A stretch of 64,000 bases of DNA from Chloroflexota bacterium (lineage in GTDB: Bacteria > Chloroflexota > Dormibacteria > Dormibacterales > Dormibacteraceae), in contig VBEG01000033.1 of assembly GCA_005882115.1 (NCBI GenBank), positions 1 through 64,000 of the forward strand, given 5' to 3'. Under the pieces are notes generated by a model that worked only from the letters and a program-made list of their open reading frames with translations, did no database searches and was not told the origin of the DNA. Of this stretch, positions 45,987-54,452 are shown in pieces; within the stretch, counting starts at the first letter, position 1, and each line of letters opens with the position of its first letter. A program made the translations under genes and the position numbers.

Positions 45987-46805
45987 GTGAGCAAGCAGGA
46001 GGAGACGCGCGACCGCGTGCTCGACCTGGTCGAGTCGATCGCGGTGGGCCAGCCCATCCCGGCGGAGCGGCAGCTCGCCATCGACCTCGGCGTCTCCCGG
46101 CTGACCCTCCGTGCCGCGCTCGATGAGCTGGTGCGCGACGGCCACCTCGACCGCCGCCACGGCAGCGGCACCTACGTGACCGAGCCGAAGATCGCCCAGC
46201 CGCTCACCCTCACGTCGTTCAGCGACGATATGCGCCGCCGCGGCATGACGCCGGGCAGCAGGACGCTCGAGCTCACGACCACGGTTGCTGGCGCACGCCT
46301 CGCCCACCGCCTCGAGGTTTCCCCCGAGACGCGGCTGATCCGTGTCAAGCGTCTCCGCCTGGCGGACTCGAAGCCGATGGCGATGGAGGTCCTGCACGTA
46401 CCCGAGGCGTTCGTGCCCGGCCTCACCCGCGCCGACTTCGAAGACCACTCCTTTTATGAGCTGCTCCGCGAGCGCTACGGGATCACGATCGCGTCCGGCA
46501 CTCAGTCCATCGAGCCGACCGTGACAAGCGACGAGGAATCCGAGGTGCTCGGAGTCCCGCTGCACACGCCTGCATTCCTTTTCGAGCGGACGACCGTCTC
46601 CGCGTCAGGGCGGATCGTCGAGTTCGTCCGCTCCATCTATCGCGGCGACCGTTATCGCCTGGTCGCCGAGCTTGTTCCGCAGCGAAGCCGCAACGGGCGC
46701 TCGGCCGGCGCCTCGCGTGGTAAGGCGGGGAGCGAATCGAGAGGCGACCAGGACAACGGCGCCCCGGCGCCACATTCAAGAAATAAGGGGAAAGTGCCTA
46801 GATGA
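45987..46805 (+). CDS. GntR/HutC-family repressor (NagR/DasR-like)
   Basis: A 272-residue regulator. The winged helix has PIPAERQLAIDLGVSRLTL, ALDELVRDGHLDRRHGSGTY and V; the UTRA effector domain runs from about residue 80, with HRLEVSPETRLIRVKRLRLA, MAMEVLHVPEAFVPGL and a late FLFERTTVSASGRIVEFVRS. This pattern matches NagR/DasR, which bind GlcN-6P or GlcNAc-6P. The C-terminal tail is Arg/Ser-rich. Start GTG 45987 follows a GntR half-site. Its stop overlaps the binding-protein start (ATGA), so the repressor heads the uptake and salvage operon. Confidence 0.9.
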   Translation: MSKQEETRDRVLDLVESIAVGQPIPAERQLAIDLGVSRLTLRAALDELVRDGHLDRRHGSGTYVTEPKIAQPLTLTSFSDDMRRRGMTPGSRTLELTTTVAGARLAHRLEVSPETRLIRVKRLRLADSKPMAMEVLHVPEAFVPGLTRADFEDHSFYELLRERYGITIASGTQSIEPTVTSDEESEVLGVPLHTPAFLFERTTVSASGRIVEFVRSIYRGDRYRLVAELVPQRSRNGRSAGASRGKAGSESRGDQDNGAPAPHSRNKGKVPR

Positions 46806-48088
46806 AATTGACAAGGACATGGTTAAGCGTGGTCACAGTCGCCGTGGCTGTCATCGCGACCGCCTGCGGCGGAAGCACAGGGACAACGACAAACCCGGCT
46901 GACCAGACCGGGACCCTGACGGTATGGCTGATGAACGGCAGCGCGCCTCAGAGCGTGATCGACAGTGTCAACGCCGACTTCAACGCCAAGTATCCGAAGG
47001 TGACCGTGAAGGTCGAGATCCAGCAATGGGGCGACATCGGGACCAAGCTCGACACCGCGTTTGGCGGAAGCAACCCGCCGGATGTCATCGAGCTGGGCAA
47101 CACGCTGGTGGCCAAGTACGCGGCGGCCGACGCGCTCGAGAACATCAGCGGCAAGAAGTCGAGCTTTGACAACTCCAACACCTGGCTGCAGTCCCTGACG
47201 GACTCCTGCACGGTGAACAGCAAGCTGTACTGCGTCCCTTACTATGCGGGCAGCCGGGCCATCATCTACCGCAAGGACTTTTTCACGGCGGCCAACGTCC
47301 AGGTTCCGACGAGCATGGACGACCTGCTCACCGTGGGCCAAAAGCTGATGACAGCGCACAGCTCCGACCCGAACTTTTCCGCTCTGTACTTCCCTGGCAA
47401 GTACTGGTACGCGGCGCTTCCTTTCGTCTGGGACTTCGGCGGGAACATCGCCACCCAGTCAGGCGACAAGTGGCAGGGCAGCCTGAACGCCGACGGCTCG
47501 CAGCAGGGCCTAGTCAAGTTGCAGAACCTCGTCAACGCACTCTCGCGCGCCGACAAGACGGGCGATGAGGCGAAGCAGGACGCGGCGTTTGCCCAGGGTC
47601 ACATCGCGATGATCATCGCCAACGGCTGGGAAGTCGGCGTGATCACAGACCCCGAGGCCGGCAATCCGGCCCTCAAGGACAAGCTGGGCGCGTTCCCGAT
47701 CCCGAGCCACAACTCGGGCCAGACCGCCCCCGTATTCCTCGGCGGTTCCGACCTCGCGGTCGCGGCCAGGAGCAAGCACACCGACCTCGCCAACGCGTGG
47801 ATCGGGATGCTCACGGGCCAGAAACACATGACGGACATGGCGACCGTCGGCGGAGTCATCCCGAACACGACCTCGCTGCTGGGTCTTGGCACCGGGCTCA
47901 ACCAGGTGTTCTTCGGCGCGGCCAAGAACAGCCGGTTCGTCCCCAACTCGAAGAACTGGGCCAGCGTCGAGAACGCCAACGTGCTTCCCGACATGCTCGT
48001 CAAGATATTCACCAAGCAGCAGACGATTCCCGAGGCGACAGGTTCGGCCAGCAGCCGGATCACGTCCATCCTCAACGGCGGCGGCTAG
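46802..48088 (+). CDS. Sugar-type ABC substrate-binding lipoprotein
   Basis: A 428-residue family 1 solute-binding protein. Signal peptide and lipobox (VIATACGG), then LTVWLMNGSAPQSVIDSVN. Family features are PPDVIELGNTLVAKYAA, VPYYAGSRAIIYRKDFF and VWDFGGNIAT. It resembles DasA/NgcE-type proteins that bind chitobiose or GlcNAc. A GGGG site stands before ATG 46802. It is coupled to the GntR stop, and the two permeases follow after 40 bases. No dedicated MsiK-type ATPase is seen here. Confidence 0.9.
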   Translation: MKLTRTWLSVVTVAVAVIATACGGSTGTTTNPADQTGTLTVWLMNGSAPQSVIDSVNADFNAKYPKVTVKVEIQQWGDIGTKLDTAFGGSNPPDVIELGNTLVAKYAAADALENISGKKSSFDNSNTWLQSLTDSCTVNSKLYCVPYYAGSRAIIYRKDFFTAANVQVPTSMDDLLTVGQKLMTAHSSDPNFSALYFPGKYWYAALPFVWDFGGNIATQSGDKWQGSLNADGSQQGLVKLQNLVNALSRADKTGDEAKQDAAFAQGHIAMIIANGWEVGVITDPEAGNPALKDKLGAFPIPSHNSGQTAPVFLGGSDLAVAARSKHTDLANAWIGMLTGQKHMTDMATVGGVIPNTTSLLGLGTGLNQVFFGAAKNSRFVPNSKNWASVENANVLPDMLVKIFTKQQTIPEATGSASSRITSILNGGG

Positions 48089-48128
48089 CGCCGCTCTGAC
48101 GAACCACAAGTAAAAGGGGGCTGGCTCG

Positions 48129-49091
48129 ATGGGTATGGCGGTCGCGGCGCCTGACCTCGAGCCGGTCCCTCCATTTTCTCCGTCACCCCCGTACCGCGCC
48201 TGGCTGCGGGCCAACATCCTTCCGTACGCGTTGATCAGCCCGAGCGTGCTCGTGATCGCCGGCATCCTCGCCTTCCCGCTCGGCATGCTGGTCTGGCTCT
48301 CGCTCCAGCACTACGGGCTGCGTGAGCTCATCCACCACGCGGGCGATTGGGTGGGGCTGGACAACTACCGGGCGATCCTCGTCGACCCGCTGTTTCACCA
48401 GGTGATCGTCCGCTCCCTGCTCTTCACGTTCGCGTGCGTCGCCCTGACCGTCGTCCTGAGCACCCTGATCGCCCTCTTGCTGCTCAAGGTGCGGTCGGCC
48501 GTACGCATCCTGGTCATGAGCTCGCTCGTCTTCGTCTGGGCGACGCCTGTGATCGTCAGCGTCGACATCTGGCAGTGGATGTTCGACTACGAGTTCGGCG
48601 TCATCAACTACCTGCTCACCCAGCTACACCTCGGCAACTTCATCCACCACAACTGGTTCGACAACCCTGTGCAGGGGCTGGGCGTTCTGGTGGTGGTCGT
48701 CGTCTGGGGCGCGATCCCCTTCGTCACGATCACGGTCTTCGCCGGCCTGCTGCAGGTTCCGAATGACGTGATCGACGCGGCCAAGGTCGACGGCGCCTCG
48801 GCGTGGCACACCTTCTGGTATGTCACGGCGCCGCTGCTCAAGCCCATCTTCCTGATCGTCACCTGCCTTTCGACGATCTGGGACTTCGGGGTCTTCAACC
48901 AGATCTACGTGATGCTCAACCAGCGGCCCAGCTCCGACTACTTCACGATCGCGATCTACTCCTACCGGGAGTCGTTCGGCGTGACCCAATACGGATTGGG
49001 CGCGGCGATCGCAGTCCTTATGGTCCTGGTGCTGGTGTTCGTCACCTTCTTCTACGTGCGCGAAACCGTGAAGGTGGCGGAGATCGCATGA
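48129..49091 (+). CDS. Sugar ABC permease, MalF/DasB-like
   Basis: A 320-residue six-TM permease with the N-terminal ANILPYALISPSVLVIAGIL helix, FVWATPVIVSVDIWQWMFDY, and the EAA loop DVIDAAKVDGASAWHTFWYV followed by TAPLLKP. Typical of the first permease of CUT1 importers for di/oligosaccharides. It overlaps the second permease gene as ATGA. Confidence 0.92.
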   Translation: MGMAVAAPDLEPVPPFSPSPPYRAWLRANILPYALISPSVLVIAGILAFPLGMLVWLSLQHYGLRELIHHAGDWVGLDNYRAILVDPLFHQVIVRSLLFTFACVALTVVLSTLIALLLLKVRSAVRILVMSSLVFVWATPVIVSVDIWQWMFDYEFGVINYLLTQLHLGNFIHHNWFDNPVQGLGVLVVVVVWGAIPFVTITVFAGLLQVPNDVIDAAKVDGASAWHTFWYVTAPLLKPIFLIVTCLSTIWDFGVFNQIYVMLNQRPSSDYFTIAIYSYRESFGVTQYGLGAAIAVLMVLVLVFVTFFYVRETVKVAEIA

Positions 49092-49993
49092 TCGCGCCGG
49101 GCACCGCGCAGGGAATCCGCTCCGGCCGCGCGCGCGCGGCGACCGAGGTCAACCTTCAGGTCCACGTGCGGCAGCGTGTGACGCAGGTGCTCTACGACGC
49201 GATCGGGGTCGGGGTCGCGGTCGTGATGTTGTTCCCGATCTACTGGATGGTGGCGACGTCCTTCAAGCCCGGCCGTGACATCCTGACCCTGGTGCCGAAG
49301 TGGTTCCCGGCACCCTTCACGCTGCAGAACTTCCAGGACGCCATCGCGCGGCCCTTCTTCCTCGACGACGTCAAGAACAGCCTGCTCGTCGTCGGCGTGA
49401 TGCTGGCCCTCGCGCTTGCGATCTCGTTTCTCGCCGCGGTGGCGACGGCTCGCTTCGGCTTCAAAGGCCGTACCGCGTTCCTCGTGATGATCATCGGCGT
49501 CCAAATGGTGCCGCTCAACGCCTTGATCATCCCGCTGTACCTGATGCTGGACAGCGTCGGCCAGACCGACGCGCTGCCAGGCGTGATCGCGGTCTATCTC
49601 GCCGTGGTCCTTCCGTTCATGGTGTGGACGCTGCGTGGGTTCGTCGCGAACATCCCAGCGGAGCTCGAGGAGTCGGCGATGATCGACGGCTGCACTCGAG
49701 TCGGCGCGTTCCTGCGGATCACTTTTCCGCTCGTTGGACCCGGCCTGGTTGCCACCGCGATCTTCGGGTTCATCCAGGCGTGGAACGAATACATCGTGGC
49801 GTACGTCCTCCTGTCGAGCCCCGGCAACCAGACCCTCACGGTGTGGCTCGCGTCGTTCACCACGAACCACGGCCCAGAGTGGGGGCCGCTCATGGCCGCC
49901 GCGACGTTGACCGGTTTGCCGGTCGTGGCCTTCTTCCTCATCCTGCAGCGCTACCTGGCCGGTGGCCTCACAGCGGGCGCGGTGAAGGGATGA
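49088..49993 (+). CDS. Sugar ABC permease, MalG/DasC-like
   Basis: A 301-residue six-TM permease: VVMLFPIYWMVATSFKPGRD at the N-terminus, VPLNALIIPLYLMLDSVGQT, and the EAA loop ELEESAMIDGCTRVGAFLRI followed by TFPLVGPG. ATG 49088 is the right start; a much longer frame in phase begins inside the preceding permease and is not real. It ends in an ATGA overlap with the nagZ-like gene. The ATPase must come from elsewhere, as with MsiK-energised importers of actinobacteria. Confidence 0.92.
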   Translation: MIAPGTAQGIRSGRARAATEVNLQVHVRQRVTQVLYDAIGVGVAVVMLFPIYWMVATSFKPGRDILTLVPKWFPAPFTLQNFQDAIARPFFLDDVKNSLLVVGVMLALALAISFLAAVATARFGFKGRTAFLVMIIGVQMVPLNALIIPLYLMLDSVGQTDALPGVIAVYLAVVLPFMVWTLRGFVANIPAELEESAMIDGCTRVGAFLRITFPLVGPGLVATAIFGFIQAWNEYIVAYVLLSSPGNQTLTVWLASFTTNHGPEWGPLMAAATLTGLPVVAFFLILQRYLAGGLTAGAVKG

Positions 49994-51426
49994 CGTCCAT
50001 CGAGGCTGTCGCGCTGCGATGCATCCTGCCTGGTTTTGAAGGTATGCGGGCCCCGGATTGGGTGCTCCGCCGCGCCGCCGAAGGACTGGGCGGCGTGATC
50101 CTCTTCGCCCGCAACTTCGAGAGCAAGGCGCAATTGACCGGCCTGGCGGCCGAGCTGCATGGCGCGCGCCCCGGATTGCTTGTCTGCATCGACGAAGAAG
50201 GAGGCGATGTGACGCGGCTGGAGGCCCGGACCGGAAGCTCGTACCCGGGCAACCTTGCTCTCGGGGTCGCGGACGACGTCTCGCTCACACGCGACGTGGC
50301 GGCCGCGATCGGCGCCGAGCTGGCGGCCTGCGGGATCGATCTCAACCTGGCTCCCGTAGCCGACGTCAACAGCAATCCGCAGAACCCGGTGATCGGGGTG
50401 CGGTCCTTCGGATCCAACGCGGCGGCCGTCGCCCGCCATACAGCCGCCTATATAGAAGGAATGCAGGACGCCGGCGTCGCGTCTTGCGCCAAGCATTTCC
50501 CGGGGCACGGCGACACAGCCATCGACTCGCACCTCGACCTTCCGGTCGTCGCCGAGGATCCGCATCTGCGAGCTCCGGGGCCGTTCGCATCCGCGATCGA
50601 GCGCGGGGTCCAATCGATCATGAGCGCGCACGTCGTGGTGTCCGCGTTCGACGATGCTCCCGCGACGCTCAGCCCACGGATCATGACCGGCCTCCTTCGC
50701 GACGAGCTTGGATTCCAGGGCCTTGCCATCACCGACGGCCTCGAGATGCAGGGCCTGAGCCGTGGGATCGGGATCGCCGAGGGGGCTGTCCAGGCTCTCA
50801 TCGCGGGCTGCGACGCGCTCTGCATCGGAGGCGGATGTGCTGACGAGGGGGTGGTCGACGAGATCGTCGACGCTGTGGCAGCCGCGGTTGCGCGGGGCCG
50901 CCTCGGCGAGAGCCGTCTTCGGGAGGCCGCGTCGCGTGTGGACGCCGTGGCCGCCTGGAGGGCAGCTCGTGTAGGCGGAGTTGCCCCGCGAGGCGATGCC
51001 GGCGCCGTCGCGGCGAGGCTGGCGATCCGCGCGCATGGAGCCGTCAAAGTCGGCCCGAACGCCGCGGTGCTGCGATTCGAATCGACCGCCTCCATCGCAG
51101 CGGGCGATGTGCCATGGGGCGTCGGCGGCGCGCTCGCGGCCAGGGGCGTGAGGGTAACGGCGGTCGACGTTGATCCCGCGGCGCATGATCTGGCCGTGCT
51201 CCTGGACGAGTCGAATGGCAGGAGCCTCGTGCTCGTCGTCCGCGATCTTCACCGCCGGCCGGAACAGGCCGTGATGGTCGACGCGCTGCTCGCGCGCCGG
51301 CCTGACGCCATCCTCGTCGAGATGGGGGTTCCCATCTGCAGGCCGCGAGGGGCAATTGCATACATCGCGACTCACGGCTCGGCTCGGGTCTGCGCAGAAG
51401 CCGCCGCCGAGGTGCTCACAAGATGA
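49990..51426 (+). CDS. nagZ: Cytoplasmic GH3 beta-N-acetylglucosaminidase, NagZ type
   Basis: A 478-residue GH3 enzyme without signal peptide. The first ~330 residues are the catalytic barrel: CIDEEGGDVTRLEA, Asn/Pro region DLNLAPVADVN, His-Asp loop CAKHFPGHGDTAIDSHLDL and nucleophile region AITDGLEMQGLS. A second domain of ~130 residues follows, which short Gram-negative NagZ lacks but YbbC-like enzymes have. It would release GlcNAc from GlcNAc-MurNAc or chitobiose inside the cell. Its product fits the downstream murQ and nagA. Coupled by ATGA to the permease gene. Confidence 0.9.
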   Translation: MTSIEAVALRCILPGFEGMRAPDWVLRRAAEGLGGVILFARNFESKAQLTGLAAELHGARPGLLVCIDEEGGDVTRLEARTGSSYPGNLALGVADDVSLTRDVAAAIGAELAACGIDLNLAPVADVNSNPQNPVIGVRSFGSNAAAVARHTAAYIEGMQDAGVASCAKHFPGHGDTAIDSHLDLPVVAEDPHLRAPGPFASAIERGVQSIMSAHVVVSAFDDAPATLSPRIMTGLLRDELGFQGLAITDGLEMQGLSRGIGIAEGAVQALIAGCDALCIGGGCADEGVVDEIVDAVAAAVARGRLGESRLREAASRVDAVAAWRAARVGGVAPRGDAGAVAARLAIRAHGAVKVGPNAAVLRFESTASIAAGDVPWGVGGALAARGVRVTAVDVDPAAHDLAVLLDESNGRSLVLVVRDLHRRPEQAVMVDALLARRPDAILVEMGVPICRPRGAIAYIATHGSARVCAEAAAEVLTR

Positions 51427-51605
51427 CCGCCCCGTCGAGCCCAGCGGATCCTCGGCGCCCATGCGGCCCACCTGCGTCGTTGCCTCCTGCGCTCCTCGCT
51501 CGCGAATGGAGAATGCGCTCGCTGCGGTGCTCGTCGGCGCCTAGCATCTGGGCCACCTGGCTCGCCGAATCTCTCGCTGTTCCCGACGGGTCGGCCATCG
51601 CGTGA
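51423..51605 (+). CDS. Possible 60-residue frame bridging nagZ and murQ
   Basis: An open frame starts with ATGA over the nagZ stop and ends with GTGA over the murQ start, exactly filling the 175-base gap. The protein (MTAPSSPADPRRPCGPPASL...) is Pro/Ser/Arg-rich without recognisable family or hydrophobic helix, and its codon use is poor. It may be a real coupling peptide or simply the out-of-phase start of a longer murQ leader. I keep it because of the double overlap only. Confidence 0.25.
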   Translation: MTAPSSPADPRRPCGPPASLPPALLAREWRMRSLRCSSAPSIWATWLAESLAVPDGSAIA

Positions 51606-52471
51606 GCGAAAACCTTCACCCGCGCGCGGACGAGCTCGACGACCTCACCCCCCGCGACTTCGTAGGGCTCATGCACGCCGAAGACGTCGAAGCCGTCCGC
51701 TCGATCGCGCCGGAGCTCGACGTGATCGCTCGTGCGGTCGACGAGATTGCCGCGCGGCTGCGTGGCGGGGGGCGTCTGCACTACTTCGGCGCCGGGACGA
51801 GCGGACTCATCGCCAGGCTGGACGCCGCCGAGTGCCCCGCCACGTTCGGTGTCGACGCGGATGTCGTGCAGGCCCATGCGGCGGAAGCGCCTGCGGACGA
51901 GGACGATCGCGATCTTGGCCAGGATGTCGCGCGCAACGCTCAGCTGGGCGAACGCGACGTGGCCGTCGGCATCAGCGCGAGCGGGCGGACGGCGTTCGCG
52001 CTCGGCGTGTTCGATCAAGCGGCCGCGGCGGGCGCGCTGCGGGTGGCGATCAGCTGCAATCCGGGATCGCCTCTGGGCCGAGCCTCGGACATCGCGATCG
52101 AGGTCGAGACCGGGCCCGAGGTCATCGCCGGCTCGACGCGCCTCAAGGCAGGCACGGTGCAGAAGCTCGTCCTCAACATGCTCAGCACCGCAGTCTTCAC
52201 GCGCCTAGCCCACACGCACCGGGGCCGCATGGTTGGCGTCGTCTCGGGCAATGACAAGCTGCGGGCGCGCGCCACCCTGGTGGTCGCGGGCCTCGGCGGG
52301 GCAACGCGCGAGGACTCGTTACACGCGCTGGAGGCGGCGGACGGAAACCCCAAGGTCGCGATCGTCATGCTGCGGCGCGGCGTGCACGCCGAAGAGGCGC
52401 GCGCGCTGCTCAACAGCGCGGAGGGCGACTTGAAGGCGGTGCTTGCCGCCGGTCGCGTGCAGGGATCATGA
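51602..52471 (+). CDS. murQ: N-acetylmuramic acid 6-phosphate etherase
   Basis: A 289-residue SIS-fold lyase that splits D-lactate from MurNAc-6P to give GlcNAc-6P. N-terminal LTPRDFVGLMHAEDVEAVRS, the SIS loop YFGAGTSGLIARLDAAECPA, AEAPADEDDRDLGQDVARN with the catalytic acids, GISASGRTAFALG, and NMLSTAVFTRLAHTHRGRM match MurQ closely. Slightly short, but complete. The start is GTG 51602. Its presence shows that the locus handles muramic acid, not only chitin. It overlaps nagA by 4 bases. Confidence 0.94.
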   Translation: MSENLHPRADELDDLTPRDFVGLMHAEDVEAVRSIAPELDVIARAVDEIAARLRGGGRLHYFGAGTSGLIARLDAAECPATFGVDADVVQAHAAEAPADEDDRDLGQDVARNAQLGERDVAVGISASGRTAFALGVFDQAAAAGALRVAISCNPGSPLGRASDIAIEVETGPEVIAGSTRLKAGTVQKLVLNMLSTAVFTRLAHTHRGRMVGVVSGNDKLRARATLVVAGLGGATREDSLHALEAADGNPKVAIVMLRRGVHAEEARALLNSAEGDLKAVLAAGRVQGS

Positions 52472-53598
52472 GGACCCTGTTCCGCGGCGCCCTCCACGGC
52501 GCCGGCGCGGCGGACAGCGTTCTGGTGGAAGGCGAGGTCATCACCTGGGTCGGGCGAGGCGACCCCCCGAGCCGCCCCGACGAAGAGGTGGTGGCGGCTC
52601 CGGGCGAGATCATCGCCCCGGGATTCATCGACCTCCAGGTCAACGGTTACGCCGGTCACGACGCGGCCGCGGGCGCGGATTCGATCGCGGCCCTGTCGGA
52701 TGCCCTGCCGGCAACTGGCGTCACAGCGTTCCTCCCCACCCTGATCTCGGCGCCGGTAGAGGTCGGCGCCGACTTTGCCGCGACCGTCGGTGCGGCCTCT
52801 GAAGCGCAAGGGGCCCGCGTCCTTGGCGCGCACATCGAAGGGCCGTTTCTCAACCCCTCCTTCAGGGGCGCCCACCTCCGCGCGCACCTCGCCGAGCCGA
52901 CGCCCGAAAACGTCGATGTGATCGAGGCGGCGCGGCCGCGGCTGGTGACGCTCGCTCCTGAGCTGCCGGGCGCCCTCGCGGCGGCGGAGCGACTGCATCG
53001 GTCCGGCATCGTGGTCGCGGCAGGACACACTGGTGCAGATTTCGAGCAGGGACGCAAGGCGATCGCGGCCGGAGTTCGGTTTGCGACCCACATCTACAAC
53101 GCGATGCCGCCTGTGCACCACCGTCGGCCAGGGATCGCGCTCGCTCTGCTGCTTGACCCTCGCGTCACGGTGGGTCTGATCGCCGACGGTGAGCACGTCC
53201 ATGCGTCTGTCTGCGAGCAACTGTTGCGCGTCAAGGGTGGCGGGCGCGTCGCCCTGACCACCGACCAGACATCGGCGGCGGGCGCGCCGCCAGGCACATA
53301 TGCCCTGTCCGGCCGTCCGGTCGTGAGCGACGGCAGGGTCGTGCGGCTGAAGGACGGAACCCTTGCCGGCAGCGCCGCGAGCATGCCGGACCTCGTCCGG
53401 TTGATGGCGCGACTCCCGGGGATGAGCCTCTCGCGCGCGATCAGCCTGGCCTCGGCCGTGCCCGCGAGGGTGCTGGGCGAGCGAGGCCTGGGCCGCATTG
53501 CCGAGGGCGCCTGCGCAGACCTGGTCGTGATGGATGTGGAGATGCGCATCAGGCTGACGATGATTCGAGGAGTGGTGAAATTCCGCCAACCCTCCTAG
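52468..53598 (+). CDS. nagA: N-acetylglucosamine-6-phosphate deacetylase
   Basis: A 376-residue amidohydrolase that converts GlcNAc-6P to GlcN-6P and acetate. Motifs: APGFIDLQVNGYAGHD, the metal Glu in LGAHIEGPFLNP, His in VAAGHTGADFEQG and FATHIYNAMPP, and the catalytic Asp in ALTTDQTSAAGAPPG. Late block: ASAVPARVLGERGLGRIAEG. It starts with ATGA on murQ. The C-terminus overlaps the probable start of the second kinase frame. Confidence 0.94.
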   Translation: MRTLFRGALHGAGAADSVLVEGEVITWVGRGDPPSRPDEEVVAAPGEIIAPGFIDLQVNGYAGHDAAAGADSIAALSDALPATGVTAFLPTLISAPVEVGADFAATVGAASEAQGARVLGAHIEGPFLNPSFRGAHLRAHLAEPTPENVDVIEAARPRLVTLAPELPGALAAAERLHRSGIVVAAGHTGADFEQGRKAIAAGVRFATHIYNAMPPVHHRRPGIALALLLDPRVTVGLIADGEHVHASVCEQLLRVKGGGRVALTTDQTSAAGAPPGTYALSGRPVVSDGRVVRLKDGTLAGSAASMPDLVRLMARLPGMSLSRAISLASAVPARVLGERGLGRIAEGACADLVVMDVEMRIRLTMIRGVVKFRQPS

Positions 53599-54452
53599 GC
53601 CTCGACATCGGCGGATCCTCGAGCCGCGCGAGGCTGCGCGCGAACGGACACGCCTCGGTCGACGTCGAAGGGCCGGGCGCCAACGTCGCCACTCTCGAGT
53701 GGAGCCTCGTCGACGATCGCGTGACGGCGCTGCTGGGGCGGCTTGGCGACGCGCACCCGCAGGCATGCTGCGCGGGCGCCGCGGGCGCCGAGATACCGGC
53801 CGCCCGCGCCCGGCTCGAGGAGTTGCTCGGGCGCATGCTTCCGGACTGCCGGCTTGCGGTGGTCCACGACACGCGCCTGGTCCTCGCCGCCGCCGGCATC
53901 GCCGCCGGCATCGCACTGGTCGCGGGCACAGGGTCGGTCGCGTATGGTCGCCGCGCCGACGGTGGTGAGGCGCAACGAGGCGGATGGGGATGGATGCTCG
54001 GCGACGATGGAAGCGGGGTATGGATCACGCGCGAAGCTGCGCGTGAGGTGACCGCGCGCGCCGACGATCGCCGGCCAATGGGAGCGCTTGGTCACGCGCT
54101 GCTCGCGGCATGCCGCGCCACCGATGCCCGCGAGCTCACGGCGAACCTTCATGCCATGCGGGAACCCATGCAGTGGGCCGCGGCCGCGTCGGCGGTCTTC
54201 GACACGTACGACACGGACGGGGCATCGCGAGAGATCGTCAGTGGTGCCGCGGACGCGTTGACGAAGCTGGTCCGCGATTTGCGCGAGGCGCTCGGCGTGG
54301 ACGGCCCAGTCGTGCTGGCGGGAGGTCTGTTGCTCAACCAGCCCCGCCTGGAGGCCGCTCTCCGCGAGCGCCTGACGTCGCCGTGCATCAGGCTGGTCGA
54401 GCCTCCGGTCGAGGGGGCGCTGCGGCTGGCCGAGGAGCTGCTCCGGGCGTGA
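53580..54452 (+). CDS. Second BadF-family kinase, start codon uncertain
   Basis: A ~290-residue ASKHA kinase. The phosphate-1 loop LLGLDIGGSSSRARL is encoded at 53592-53636, and VAGTGSVAYGRRADGG, GWGWMLGDDGSGVWI and VVLAGGLLLNQPRLE follow. No in-frame ATG, GTG or TTG exists between the upstream gene and GTG 53721, which would delete the ATP loop. An ATT at 53580 is the nearest rare start candidate, and a frameshift out of nagA is the alternative. It is diverged from the kinase at 44883, so one may prefer MurNAc and the other GlcNAc. Stop overlaps the next gene (GTGA). Confidence 0.72.
   Translation: MPPTLLGLDIGGSSSRARLRANGHASVDVEGPGANVATLEWSLVDDRVTALLGRLGDAHPQACCAGAAGAEIPAARARLEELLGRMLPDCRLAVVHDTRLVLAAAGIAAGIALVAGTGSVAYGRRADGGEAQRGGWGWMLGDDGSGVWITREAAREVTARADDRRPMGALGHALLAACRATDARELTANLHAMREPMQWAAAASAVFDTYDTDGASREIVSGAADALTKLVRDLREALGVDGPVVLAGGLLLNQPRLEAALRERLTSPCIRLVEPPVEGALRLAEELLRA

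Noticed and set aside
49300-49989. In-frame 5' extension of the nagZ-type gene into the permease gene
   Set aside because: The GH3 family starts at ATG 49990, which overlaps the permease stop; the upstream part is low-complexity Arg-rich shadow sequence.
54110-54448. In-frame 5' extension of the SIS-domain gene
   Set aside because: It runs out of phase through the second kinase gene; GTG 54449 fits the family start and overlaps the kinase stop.
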